From an uncultured Eubacteriales bacterium (GTDB lineage Bacteria > Bacillota > Clostridia > Oscillospirales > CAG-272): a stretch of DNA of 22,809 nt. The stretch covers positions 1 to 22,809 of the forward strand of contig CAKSNQ010000027.1 in assembly GCA_934476315.1 (NCBI GenBank). The letters are read 5' to 3'. Positions 1 through 7,302 of the stretch are shown piece after piece. Below the pieces are notes generated by a model. It searched no databases. It was not told the origin of the DNA and worked only from the letters and a program-made list of their open reading frames with translations. The translations under genes were made by a program, and so were the position numbers. Within the stretch, counting starts at the first letter, position 1. The number at the start of each line of letters is the position of its first letter.

Positions 1-31
1 GTACCTCATAGCCCGTATTGATTTGTTTCAA
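1..31 (-). CDS. Start of an unidentified ICE gene (partial)
   Basis: Just after the coupling-protein gene there is a strong ribosome binding site (GGAAAGGAGG, about 36-45 on the minus strand), followed by a TTG start at 31. The open frame begins (M)KQINTGYEV and leaves the window. The Shine-Dalgarno sequence and the position in the conjugation cluster are the only evidence. The start resembles small conserved proteins of such elements, but ten residues are too few to name it. Confidence 0.45.
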   Translation of the reverse strand, partial: MKQINTGYEV

Positions 32-59
32 ATTGACCTCCTTTCCCGTCGGGTGCGCG

Positions 60-1826
60 TTATCCAACGTCACCAACGTCAATTTCGTAATAGTCAAAGA
101 CTTCGTTTTGCCCGACGATTGCGGGGCGACGCTTTAATTCCTTTTCGGGGTCAAATGCGTTTTTCTTATCGAAGTCAGAGAGGTATTTGTAATTCGGGTG
201 TGCGGTAATGTCGAATTTGTCCGAGAGGAAAGGACGCACACCGCGCACTTGCAGAATACATTTGCTGCCATCCATCGTGGCGATTTCGTCCTGTGTCATA
301 AGCTCCTTGCCGAGCTTTTGAAAATTCAGTCCGTGTGACACCTCGCGCCCGCGGTTTTCGCTTTTGTTGAAGCTGTCGATTGTTTCCTTGCCCAAAATTT
401 CGGATATTTCTTTGAGCGTCGTTTTCTCTTTACCGCCGAGAAATAGCATGGTGTCACAGTTGCCGACTATGGTATCGGCGTGATCCTTGTAAATGGCTTT
501 CAACTGACTTTGCGACTGCACCACAAGGGAGCAGGAGATTTCGCGACTTCGGAGTACGGCAATCAGACGCTGCATATCGGGAATTTTTATGTTCGCAAAT
601 TCATCGAGCAGACAGCGGACATGAACGGGAAGCCGCCCGCCGTACACATCATCCGCTTTGGTACACAGTACATTGAAAAGCTGTGAGCAGATCAGCGCAT
701 TTACAAAATCAAAGGTACTGTTGGTATCGCTTGAAATGATAAACAGTGCCGTTTTCCGATCTCCGAGTGTGTCAAGCTCCATTTCGTCGGTTTCCATCAG
801 CTCGCGGAGTTCCTTTATGTCAAAAGGCGCAAGCCGCGCACCGCACGATATAAGAATGGATTTTGCCGTTTTTCCCGCCGCAAGTTTGTATTTCTTATAC
901 TGCTTGACGGCAAAGTGTTCGGGCTCCTTTTCTTCCAATCGCTCAAACATAAGGTCAACGGGATTTTGAAAATCCTCGTCGTCCTCGCGGGCTTCCGACG
1001 CATTTATCATATCAAGCAGAGTGGAGATGTTCTTTTCGCTTTCGGGGGCTTCGTAATGGATATATCCAATCAGCGCACAGTAATAGAGCTTTTCGGCTTT
1101 CACCCAAAAATCCTCACCGCTTTTCTCACCGTCGCCTTTGGTATTCTCAATCAAGGTATTGACGAGCTTCAAAATATCGGTTTCGTTATGGATATACGCA
1201 AACGGGTTATAGTGCATGGATTTTTTGAAGTTGATCGTGTTCAGCACCTTGATTTTATAGCCTGCCCGTTGCAGCATTTTCCCGCACTCAATCAGAACCG
1301 TGCCTTTCGGGTCGGTTACAACGTAGCTGCTGTGCAGTTGCATAAGGTTCGGCTTGACGTAAAAACGGGTTTTACCACTTCCGCTACCGCCTACCACAAG
1401 CACATTTTTATTTCTCGCATATTTCGGGTGCGACGGACGGCTTGACATCATCAGTCTTTCGGTATTGGTGAGAAGTACGTTATTTTCAAACACCGGGTTT
1501 ATGTACGGGGCAATATCTTCGGCATTGCCCCAACGTGCCGAGCCGTATTCTTTTCCTTTGCGATATTTCCGTGCTTCAAGCCCGCGCACATACATCACAA
1601 GGATGATCAGTCCTGTACCGAATACGGAAACCGTCAAATCTATCGGGTGAAAGCTCGGTGCAAACGTTTCAAAGGCTTTTGCAAAGCCTACGCCCAAAGA
1701 TAAAAACGTATCAAGCACATTGTCGCGTATGGACAGGCGGAAAGCCTGACAGAGCTTATCAAAGAGATAGACAAAGGCAAGATACGGGAGCTTTAACAGT
1801 ATGGGTTTGATATTCTTTACTTTCAT
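60..1826 (-). CDS. VirD4/TraG-type conjugation coupling protein
   Basis: This is the ATPase that links the relaxosome to the type IV secretion channel and drives DNA transfer at the membrane. The 588-residue product has hydrophobic segments near residues 10-30 and 60-80, a Walker A motif GGSGSGKT at 146-153, and a Walker B LLDEF at 406-410 followed by a QSQSQL segment typical of VirD4 proteins. The length matches the clostridial VirD4-like (CD1115) family. The start overlaps the stop of the PcfB-like gene by four bases (ATGA), which indicates translational coupling. In enterococcal plasmids PcfC (VirD4) and PcfB are partners, which supports reading the pair as a coupling complex. The gene is complete and shows no frameshift. 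Confidence 0.95.
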   Translation of the reverse strand: MKVKNIKPILLKLPYLAFVYLFDKLCQAFRLSIRDNVLDTFLSLGVGFAKAFETFAPSFHPIDLTVSVFGTGLIILVMYVRGLEARKYRKGKEYGSARWGNAEDIAPYINPVFENNVLLTNTERLMMSSRPSHPKYARNKNVLVVGGSGSGKTRFYVKPNLMQLHSSYVVTDPKGTVLIECGKMLQRAGYKIKVLNTINFKKSMHYNPFAYIHNETDILKLVNTLIENTKGDGEKSGEDFWVKAEKLYYCALIGYIHYEAPESEKNISTLLDMINASEAREDDEDFQNPVDLMFERLEEKEPEHFAVKQYKKYKLAAGKTAKSILISCGARLAPFDIKELRELMETDEMELDTLGDRKTALFIISSDTNSTFDFVNALICSQLFNVLCTKADDVYGGRLPVHVRCLLDEFANIKIPDMQRLIAVLRSREISCSLVVQSQSQLKAIYKDHADTIVGNCDTMLFLGGKEKTTLKEISEILGKETIDSFNKSENRGREVSHGLNFQKLGKELMTQDEIATMDGSKCILQVRGVRPFLSDKFDITAHPNYKYLSDFDKKNAFDPEKELKRRPAIVGQNEVFDYYEIDVGDVG

Positions 1827-2299
1827 AGCGTCAGCCCTCGATCTTTCTTGTTGACTTTTTCACGCTGTGCGTTCCGTGCCGCCGCCTTTTCTTTCATTGT
1901 GGCAAGTAGCTTCTTGATAGACGGCTTTTGTTCCTTTGTCAGCTTCTTTGCGGAAAACTCCTTGAATGCCGCCGTCAGAACGTCAGCGTCGCGCCCTTTG
2001 AAAAACACAAGGTATCGCGGCGGGGCTTCGGTCACGTCCTTTTTCAGCGCAAAGTCTATTCCGTACTTTTTCGCCGTTGCAGTGAAGTCCTTGATATTGC
2101 TGTCGGTGATCTCAATGTTTGAAATGCCCGTATTCTGCTTCATAAGCTGTTTTAGGGTCTGCTTGCCGCGTGGCTGTTTGCCCCTCTGTGCTTTCATTTT
2201 CGCAAGCACTTGTTTGATAGCCGCTTGCAGAACGGAAGCGGTCAGCTTGGTTGTTTTGATTGAAACGGCTACCACTTTTTCGTTTACCTGGTCTTGCAT
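1823..2299 (-). CDS. PcfB-like (DUF3801) conjugation accessory protein
   Basis: The 158-residue protein is basic and has the recognisable core of PcfB/DUF3801 proteins: an N-terminal helix region with KQVLAKM, a central KEYGIDFALKKD-like segment (here KKYGIDFALKKD) and the YLVFFKGRDADVLTAAFKEF block near residues 97-116. Its lysine-rich C-terminus ends in NKKDRGLTL. PcfB of pCF10 is a relaxosome accessory factor that works with the coupling protein, so a role in presenting DNA to the downstream VirD4 homologue is inferred. The start has GGAGG nearby, and the gene sits about 90 bases after the upstream reading frame. Its stop overlaps the VirD4 start. Confidence 0.85.
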   Translation of the reverse strand: MQDQVNEKVVAVSIKTTKLTASVLQAAIKQVLAKMKAQRGKQPRGKQTLKQLMKQNTGISNIEITDSNIKDFTATAKKYGIDFALKKDVTEAPPRYLVFFKGRDADVLTAAFKEFSAKKLTKEQKPSIKKLLATMKEKAAARNAQREKVNKKDRGLTL

Positions 2300-2387
2300 T
2301 ATGTTCCTCCTTTCGCAAGGTAAATTTCTGTGTTAGGGCGGTACCCCCGAACGGTACGGATTTGTCATACGGTATCACCCCCTCGGA

Positions 2388-3305
2388 TTATTCTTTTTTG
2401 AAATAGCCCGCCGCCATATCGTGAGCGACAAGCGCGGTGTAGTAGTTATCAATGGTGGACGGCGCGTTAAACAAAACCGCCCGCAGATATTGCTTGATGT
2501 TGCGGATTTTGCTTGTGTTCTGCTTCATGCAGTCCAAAACAAACTCAATATGCGAATGGTCGAGCTTCAAAAACTTCGATTTGACAAGCTCGGCGGGGTA
2601 GTCGTCACCGGCTATGCGCAGCGTCTTTCTTGCGGTGCAGACCGTTTCAAGAATGATGTCTACAATCTCGTCAATCCGATCACCGTCAAGACGGTTACTT
2701 TGTTTGAGAACGTCATAGTCGATATTGTCCTTGATGATCTCCCGATAAATCTCTACCGCGCTTTCGGTTGCCGCTTCTTTTCCATCCCGTTCCGTCGGCT
2801 CTGCCGCATTCCCATCGAAAGGAAAGGGGTTTGAGGAAAGGATCGGAACGGAATCGGTATTTGATAAATCCGTAATTGATTTATCTTTTTTGGATAAGTC
2901 GGTTTTTGATATATCTTTATTTAATTGTGTTGGATTTTCCAACATAGGTTTCTCCAACGTAGGGTTCTCCAACATTGGATTATCCAACGCAGGTAAATCC
3001 GATACAGGCTGTTGCGGTTGCTCATAGATTACATAGTCGGCACCGCGCAGACGTCCTTTACCGTCGCGCTCTCTTGTCCTGACAACATACCCCGCCTTTT
3101 CAAGCTCGCGTATCGCTTCGCGGATAGCGTCAATCTTTTCCCGGTTGATGTAAGACAGTCCCGCAAGAGTAAAATCCCAATCTTCGGGCAGAGAAAGCAT
3201 TTGCGACAGCAGCCCTTTCGCCTTTAAGGATAAATCCTTGTTCCGTAGGTGGTGATTGCTCATAACGGTGTAACCCGCAGTTCGCTCCACCCGAAAAACT
3301 GCCAT
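2388..3305 (-). CDS. Helix-turn-helix protein with DUF6017-like C-terminus, first ICE gene
   Basis: The product has 305 residues. Residues 1-90 look like the winged-helix/RepA-N type domain of element proteins (motifs MSNHHLRNKDLSLKAKGLL and REAIRELEKAGYV). The middle (about 105-170) is a low-complexity linker built on NP-repeats such as LENP and LEKP, followed by Lys/Asp-rich repeats. The C-terminal part (about 190-305) resembles DUF6017, with a closing segment around STIDNYYTALVAHD. Such proteins sit first in the conjugation cluster of Tn1549-like elements. DNA binding is inferred from the fold, and its target is unknown. The ATG at 3305 has AAAGGAG about nine bases upstream. A hairpin-type attenuator lies just ahead of it. 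Confidence 0.75.
   Translation of the reverse strand: MAVFRVERTAGYTVMSNHHLRNKDLSLKAKGLLSQMLSLPEDWDFTLAGLSYINREKIDAIREAIRELEKAGYVVRTRERDGKGRLRGADYVIYEQPQQPVSDLPALDNPMLENPTLEKPMLENPTQLNKDISKTDLSKKDKSITDLSNTDSVPILSSNPFPFDGNAAEPTERDGKEAATESAVEIYREIIKDNIDYDVLKQSNRLDGDRIDEIVDIILETVCTARKTLRIAGDDYPAELVKSKFLKLDHSHIEFVLDCMKQNTSKIRNIKQYLRAVLFNAPSTIDNYYTALVAHDMAAGYFKKE
2938..2997 (-). repeat. Four 15-bp repeats coding the NP-linker
   Basis: Four consecutive 15-base units on the plus strand all start with TCCAAC (TCCAACATAGGTTTC, TCCAACGTAGGGTTC, TCCAACATTGGATTA, TCCAACGCAGGTAAA). They encode the five-residue repeat of the linker between the N- and C-terminal domains of the first ICE protein. Copy-number variation of the linker between related elements would be expected. 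Confidence 0.85.
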
Positions 3306-3328
3306 TGTGTATCACTCCTTTGCAATAG

Positions 3329-3379
3329 AAAAAGCGACGTTCCTATCTTCCCATAAGGGAATTAGTAAACGCCGCTTTT
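3329..3379 (-). terminator. Attenuator-like hairpin ahead of the ICE operon
   Basis: On the minus strand the arms AAAAGCGGCGTT and AACGTCGCTTTTT enclose a second small stem (TTCCC..GGGAA) and end in a T-run. It lies about 25 bases upstream of the first ICE start codon, downstream of any promoter near the element end. This placement suits a transcription attenuator or a shield against transcription entering from cotJ. A regulatory role is inferred. Confidence 0.5.
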
Positions 3380-3417
3380 ACGGTGTTATCTGAATTTAAG
3401 GAAACAGCTTGTCCTCG

Positions 3418-3981
3418 TCACCTTTCGTAAGATTTTGATGATTTCAGACGTTTGTTGTCCTTATATGGTTGCAGGGCGGTAAGGCTTGTACAACCTGAAA
3501 AAGCGGAAAAATCCAATAAAATCAAGGGTTTTCGGCACTTCGTTTTCACAGGTTGTTCTTTGGTGGTCGTACCATCTGCTGCCAGGTCCTCGTTCAGGTC
3601 GGCGATGGGGTCGCCTTTGATGCCCACGCACGCCATGTTGAACGGCATCCCCGCCGCGGCGGTGGGGTACACGCCCGTCGTGTGATCGACAAAATACGGC
3701 GCGAACGGCGTGTTCATGATGTCATCGCCGTCCAGGTTGCGCGTCAGCTGATAAATGATTGCCGAGACCATTTCCAGGTGCCCCAACTCCTCGCTGCCCA
3801 CGTCCGTCAATGTCCCGACGACCTTGCCGTCAGGCATTTCATACCGCTGATGCAGGTACCGCATGGAAGCGCCCAGCTCTCCGTCCGGTCCTCCCACCTG
3901 ACTGATAATCAGGCTCGCGAGCGCCGGGTTCGGGTTCTTGATGTGCACCGGATACTGCAATTTCTTCTGATAAATCCACAT
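3418..3981 (-). pseudogene. cotJC: CotJC (Mn-catalase-like spore coat protein), interrupted by the ICE
   Basis: The first 134 or so residues are classical CotJC: a MWIYQKKLQYPV start, VGGPDGELGASMRYLHQRY, SEELGHLEM with metal-ligand Glu and His, YFVDHTTGVYPTAAAG, and GDPIADLNEDLAA. Family members continue with an AEQKARATYE-like helix and a later E..H ligand helix, about 190 residues in all. Here the frame leaves the family after LAAD and continues as about 50 unrelated residues encoded by element DNA. The second half of the dimanganese site is therefore missing and the protein is probably non-functional. The start has a GGAGGGAG-type ribosome binding site and follows cotJB by 14 bases. The missing 3' part should lie beyond the far end of the element. 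Confidence 0.85.
3490..3556. repeat. Inverted repeat near the ICE end
   Basis: ACAACCTG at 3490-3497 (followed by AAAA) and its inverse CAGGTTGT at 3549-3556 (preceded by TTTTCA) are separated by about 50 bases and lie within 20 to 85 bases of the element boundary. Such arms could be recombinase arm-binding sites or simply a hairpin. No known attachment-site sequence was recognised. Confidence 0.4.
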
Positions 3982-3995
3982 GGCTCTCCCTCCGC

Positions 3996-4466
3996 TTATC
4001 CATTCTTATTGCCGGGAAAGTCCGATTGCCACGGCCACGGATTCCCGACCCAGTCCCACGCGTCCGTATTCTCGTTGCTCCACGCGGTCAGAGGACCGTT
4101 CACCTCCGCACATTCCGCCGCCGCCCGCGCTCTCTCGCACAACAGGCGGTGGTAACGGTCAAGCGCCCGCCGACAGCCGGGGTACGAATCCAGGTACAGC
4201 ACGACCTCCTGAATGGCGAAGTCCAGCTGTTGCAGTCTGCGCATGCGACGATCGGCTTCCCTGTCCTCGCCACCGCCTCCGCAACCACAGCCGCATCCGC
4301 TGTTCCTTGCACTGCCTCTTGTTCCGCGGACATTGTTTCCGCCCCTGCCAAGCGCACAGGAGGTGCATCCTCCGCCCTGCACATTCCGCTCGGACGCGCC
4401 GCGCGCGCCCTCTCTGCCGTACCGGTCCATTTCGGACGCCCGACGGTTGTTATCTCTGTTTACCAC
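3996..4466 (-). CDS. cotJB: CotJB with Gly/Cys-rich N-terminal extension
   Basis: The C-terminal 85 or so residues are CotJB: LQQLDFAIQEVVLYLDSYP, a helix with RYHRLLCERARAA, then YSDVNTDNWDWV-like NENTDAWDWV and the terminal PWPWQ. It is a spore-coat component encoded with CotJA and CotJC. A GTG start at 4466 is chosen because GGGAGG lies nine bases before it. This gives 156 residues and an N-terminal stretch of about 70 that ordinary CotJB proteins (about 85-90 residues) lack. The extension is rich in Gly, Arg and Asn and contains a CGCGCGGGG run. Initiation further in, at one of two later ATG codons, would give a more usual size but has weaker ribosome binding sequences. It overlaps the end of cotJA by 17 bases. 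Confidence 0.85.
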   Translation of the reverse strand: MVNRDNNRRASEMDRYGREGARGASERNVQGGGCTSCALGRGGNNVRGTRGSARNSGCGCGCGGGGEDREADRRMRRLQQLDFAIQEVVLYLDSYPGCRRALDRYHRLLCERARAAAECAEVNGPLTAWSNENTDAWDWVGNPWPWQSDFPGNKNG

Positions 4467-4806
4467 AGCGGTTTTCCTCCCTTCCGTCCCCGTAAAACGG
4501 CTTATCGAGCCGGCGGAACAGCGTGCCGCGCGAGATCGCCGTCTCAAGCTCGTACATATCATCAAACGCCTGGATCGGCACATACATCGCGGCGAGGACT
4601 CCGTCGCTCACACCAAAGCCGTGAACGGCAGGGTTTCCCGAGGAGCAGTACTGTCCGCACGCCTCATCCACTCCGCCGTACTCCCGGCGCATCATATCCG
4701 GATATGCCGTCTCCGCGGACTCCCGGCAGGAGCACCCGCCCAGCAGACGGGCGAGCGTGCCGTCATCGACGCGCTCCTGCGGTGTCAGATCCGATTGAAA
4801 ATTCAA
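4450..4806 (-). CDS. cotJA: CotJA-like spore coat associated protein
   Basis: The C-terminal half carries the CotJA signature: LAAMYVPIQAFDDMYELE, followed by a RGTLF..LDKPFYG motif. The N-terminal half is Cys-rich (GGCSCRES, ACGQYCSSG) and poorly conserved. CotJA is needed for coat assembly of CotJC in Bacillus subtilis, and the gene order JA-JB-JC is kept here. A TTG start at 4806 (118 residues) is preferred because GGAGGGAGGA stands seven bases before it. A GTG at 4845 would give 131 residues but would start within the likely promoter -10 element. Loss of cotJC by the element insertion leaves cotJA and cotJB intact upstream. Confidence 0.85.
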   Translation of the reverse strand: MNFQSDLTPQERVDDGTLARLLGGCSCRESAETAYPDMMRREYGGVDEACGQYCSSGNPAVHGFGVSDGVLAAMYVPIQAFDDMYELETAISRGTLFRRLDKPFYGDGREENRCGKQR

Positions 4807-4843
4807 AGCAATTCCTCCCTCCGAGGCAAAGTCGCCTCTTTCC

Positions 4844-4870
4844 ACTATATGCCCGCGGCGCGAAAAATGT
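4844..4870 (-). promoter_or_regulatory. Candidate sporulation (sigma-E/K type) promoter of cotJ
   Basis: On the minus strand CATATAGT at 4851-4844 resembles the sigma-E -10 consensus CATACAAT. A -35 candidate around TGACATTT lies upstream but fits poorly. Transcription from it would start near 4837, just before the GGAGGGAGG ribosome binding site, which supports the TTG start of cotJA. cotJ of B. subtilis is sigma-E controlled. The assignment here is inferred from one box. Confidence 0.35.
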
Positions 4871-4886
4871 CAAAAAGGCAAGAAAA

Positions 4887-5001
4887 AAGGCGCTGTGAAA
4901 ATGCAGCCATCCGTCGGCGATCGACGATCGGCATCGGCGACCGTTAATCGTTAATCGTTAACCAACGATCGGCGACCGACAGGCATTTTCACAGCGTCCT
5001 T
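4887..5001 (-). terminator. Long-loop terminator after the radical SAM gene
   Basis: The arms AAGGCGCTGTGAAAATGC (4887-4904) and GCATTTTCACAGCGTCCTT (4983-5001) are almost perfectly complementary. On the minus strand the second arm ends in CCTTTTTT. The gene at 5017 ends just before it, so it suits a terminator. The roughly 78-base loop holds small repeats (TTAACGA about three times, CGGTCGCCGAT twice), which is unusual for a terminator. Confidence 0.6.
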
Positions 5002-5016
5002 CTTTTTCGGGCAAAA

Positions 5017-5895
5017 TCAACCGTAGAAATCGGGGCGATACTTTGCAGAAGCGGCGCTCCGCTCCTGGATGTACCCCTCAAATCCCGCGAGCCGGACCTC
5101 GCGCACCACGCTCTCATACTCCAGCGTCGTGACGCGGCGGTGCAGGTTTTCGTACGGGGTGTTCATCGCATAATCGGGGGTGTACTGGCTCATCAGGCTG
5201 AGCACGAAATCCCCCGGCGCGAACGTATCCGCCAGGCGGTGGATCAGTTCGATGGAATCCTTGCGGCAACCGGGCAGGACGAGATGACGGATGAGCAGTC
5301 CGCGCGTCATAATACCGTTTTCGTCATACTGCGGCTCGCCGACCTGCGCCCGCATGCGGCGGATCGCCTCGATTGCCACCATATAGTAGTCCTTCGCCCC
5401 CGAATATTTCTCGGACAGCTCGGGGGAAAAGTATTTCAGGTCGGGCATGTAGACATCGACCAGCCCCGCGAGACGGTCGATCGTCGCGGGCGATTCGTAC
5501 CCTCCGCAGTTGTAAACCACGGGGACGAACAGCTGAGGCTTGACCTCCTCAAGCACGTCGATGATCTGGCGGGTATAGTGCGTCGGCGTCACCAGATTGA
5601 TGTTGTGCGCCAACTGGCTTTGCAGGTCGAGCATGGTGTCGGCAAGCTGGGCGAGCGTGACGTTGCGCCCCTTGCCACCGTGGCTGATCTCGTAATTCTG
5701 GCAATACACGCACCGGAGATTGCATCCGGAGAAGAAGATCGTTCCCGACCCGCGAGTCCCGCTGATGCAAGGCTCCTCCCACAGGTGAAGCGACGCGCGC
5801 GCAATGCGCACCGTGTCGCCGCACCCGCAAAATCCCGTCTCTCCCGCACTGCGGTCCACGCCGCAACGACGGGGACAAATCCGACATTCCGCCAT
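5017..5895 (-). CDS. Radical SAM protein, pyruvate-formate-lyase-activase-like (PflX type)
   Basis: The protein has an N-terminal Cys region (CRICPRRCG and GFCGCG), then the radical SAM motif SGCNLRCVYCQN with Cys at about 58, 62 and 65, and a segment INLVTPTHY. This order is that of the COG1313/PflX-like family, whose substrate is generally unknown. A role as a glycyl-radical activase is suggested only by similarity. The ATG at 5895 (292 residues) is chosen because AAAGGAG precedes it by about eight bases and because the Cys motif starts right after it. In-frame starts up to 5964 run into the upstream terminator. No glycyl-radical enzyme gene lies next to it, so no partner can be named. Confidence 0.85.
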   Translation of the reverse strand: MAECRICPRRCGVDRSAGETGFCGCGDTVRIARASLHLWEEPCISGTRGSGTIFFSGCNLRCVYCQNYEISHGGKGRNVTLAQLADTMLDLQSQLAHNINLVTPTHYTRQIIDVLEEVKPQLFVPVVYNCGGYESPATIDRLAGLVDVYMPDLKYFSPELSEKYSGAKDYYMVAIEAIRRMRAQVGEPQYDENGIMTRGLLIRHLVLPGCRKDSIELIHRLADTFAPGDFVLSLMSQYTPDYAMNTPYENLHRRVTTLEYESVVREVRLAGFEGYIQERSAASAKYRPDFYG

Positions 5896-5949
5896 ATCCA
5901 AGCTCTCCTTTCGCTCGTGATTCACACGTTCCCCTCCCCGAAACAAAAA

Positions 5950-5973
5950 CCCGCCACGGAGCACCGCGGCGGG
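5950..5973 (-). terminator. Rho-independent terminator of the carboxypeptidase gene
   Basis: On the minus strand a ten-pair stem (CCCGCCGCGG, loop TGCT, CCGTGGCGGG) is followed by TTTTTGTTT. It lies 40 bases after the stop of the gene ending at 6014. The plus strand also has AATTTTTT after the stem, so it may work in both directions. Confidence 0.85.
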
Positions 5974-6013
5974 AATTTTTTGTTATCGTGCGCAAACGAC
6001 GACGCGGCACGCG

Positions 6014-7165
6014 TCATTTCGCGTAGGTTTCGTAAACATACAGGTAGTCCTGCACATACATATACGAGGTCGACGCCTTGGCGGAGATCATCACATATGT
6101 ATTGCCGACGCTCGATTCAAAATAGGTCGCCAGACAACAGCCCGCCTCGTCCGTCATTCCCGTTTTTGCCGCAATGACCTTGCCGTTAGACGGGAACACG
6201 GCAAAACCGGCATCGCGCACCGGCTTGACGACATCGCAGAAGAAAGTGTTATAGAATGATCTGCGCTTGGTATAGATGTTGGTCTTGCACTCGTAGCTCT
6301 CGGTGGACAGCAGGGTCTTGACCAGCGGATTTTTCATCGCCGCCGCCATAATGCTCGCCATCTCGCGGCAGGTGGTGACATGCTCGGCATCATGCAGACC
6401 GTGGCTGTTGACGAAGTGCGTCTTAATCAGCCCCATATCGGTAGCTTTCTTGTTCATCATATCCACGAAAGCGCTCTCGCTCCCCGCGACAAACTCGGCG
6501 ATCTGCATCGACGCGGCGCAATCCGACTCCAGTGCGATCGCGTACAGCAGGTCGCGTACCTTCAGCTCTTCATTCGCCTCCAGCCCCGCGCCCGACGCGT
6601 CCTGTTGTTGCATATACGTAATGATGTCCCCGGACATGGTGACATAGGAATCCAGTTGTTCTTCGGTCAGCGTCTCACAGGCAACCAGCAGGGTCATGAC
6701 CTTGGTCATTGACGCCGGATAGATCACCTCGTCCGCGTTCAGCTCCGCCACCATCTCCATGTTGCTCAGATTGACCAGTACCGCGTACTTGGAGTATACC
6801 CCGTTGATCTTGGTATCTTTCACGGGAATCTCCTGCGTCGCCGCGGATTTGGCGACCAGATACATCTGCCCGGGATTGTCCGGCTGATCAGGGGTGCTGG
6901 GATGATTCGGGTCATCCGGATTGTCCGGATTATCCGGGTCGGACGGGCCCGACGGATTGTCCGGGTTATCCGGAATATCCGGGACGCTCTTGCGGAACAC
7001 TCCGATGGCAAGCCAGATAACGACTGCCAGCAATACAGTCAAAACGACAAGCACCGCTCCCCAGAATGCGTTATTCACAGGCGAGGGCGTCTGGTTCAAG
7101 CCCGCATGGTCATTTGCATGTTCATGCGGTTCATTGTTTTTTACAGGTTCTTGTTGATCGTTCAT
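6014..7165 (-). CDS. Membrane-anchored D-alanyl-D-alanine carboxypeptidase (peptidase S11)
   Basis: This enzyme trims the last D-Ala from peptidoglycan pentapeptides outside the membrane. The 383-residue protein has a cytoplasmic N-terminus, one membrane segment at about 35-57, a linker at 62-100 built of PDNP-type repeats, and then the S11 domain. The catalytic SMTK is at 152-155 and KTG at 334-336. At the usual SxN position the sequence reads SDC (214-216), so the Asn is replaced by Cys. The start ATG has GGGGGAGG just upstream. It stands alone between its own promoter and a terminator. A DacF/DacB-type role, perhaps in spore cortex or vegetative wall, cannot be separated from sequence. Confidence 0.9.
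   Translation of the reverse strand: MNDQQEPVKNNEPHEHANDHAGLNQTPSPVNNAFWGAVLVVLTVLLAVVIWLAIGVFRKSVPDIPDNPDNPSGPSDPDNPDNPDDPNHPSTPDQPDNPGQMYLVAKSAATQEIPVKDTKINGVYSKYAVLVNLSNMEMVAELNADEVIYPASMTKVMTLLVACETLTEEQLDSYVTMSGDIITYMQQQDASGAGLEANEELKVRDLLYAIALESDCAASMQIAEFVAGSESAFVDMMNKKATDMGLIKTHFVNSHGLHDAEHVTTCREMASIMAAAMKNPLVKTLLSTESYECKTNIYTKRRSFYNTFFCDVVKPVRDAGFAVFPSNGKVIAAKTGMTDEAGCCLATYFESSVGNTYVMISAKASTSYMYVQDYLYVYETYAK
6880..6990 (-). repeat. DNA repeats coding the PDNP linker of the carboxypeptidase
   Basis: Degenerate 9-base units such as TCCGGATTG, TCCGGATTA and TCCGGGTTA are repeated and encode Asp-Asn-Pro triplets. The linker would hold the catalytic domain away from the membrane within the wall. 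Confidence 0.75.
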
Positions 7166-7273
7166 GATTCTTCCTCCCCCGGCTCTTCAGGTGTGCGGGA
7201 AGCCCCGCTCCTCATTTATACGGAGAACATCTATATGCAGATAAAAATAGTCAGTCTTCCACGATTGGTTATC

Positions 7274-7302
7274 ATTTTACCATGAAAAGACACGGTTGTC
7301 AA
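7274..7302 (-). promoter_or_regulatory. Sigma-A promoter of the carboxypeptidase gene
   Basis: On the minus strand there is TTGACA (7302-7297), a 17-base spacer, and TAAAAT (7279-7274). The start codon is about 110 bases downstream. Confidence 0.8.

Larger units (their letters stand above)
1..3575 (-). mobile_element. Terminal part of an integrative conjugative element inserted in cotJC
   Basis: The stretch holds three adjacent conjugation-type genes read away from the junction: a helix-turn-helix/DUF6017-type protein, a PcfB-like protein and a VirD4-type coupling protein. This gene set is typical of the conjugation module of Tn1549/CTn-type elements of Firmicutes. Its base composition is clearly more AT-rich than the chromosome to the right. 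The right boundary is placed near 3575 because the CotJC reading frame matches its family up to about there and then turns into unrelated sequence. The element continues off the left edge, so its integrase and other end are not visible. The boundary is accurate to perhaps ten bases. Confidence 0.85.

Noticed and set aside
2112..2378. An 88-codon frame overlapping the PcfB-like gene
   Set aside because: It is a frame-shifted shadow of the PcfB-like gene, with no ribosome binding site of its own.
3418..3574. The C-terminal 50 residues of the cotJC frame as a real domain
   Set aside because: They are encoded by element DNA, match nothing in CotJC proteins, and end by chance in the element.
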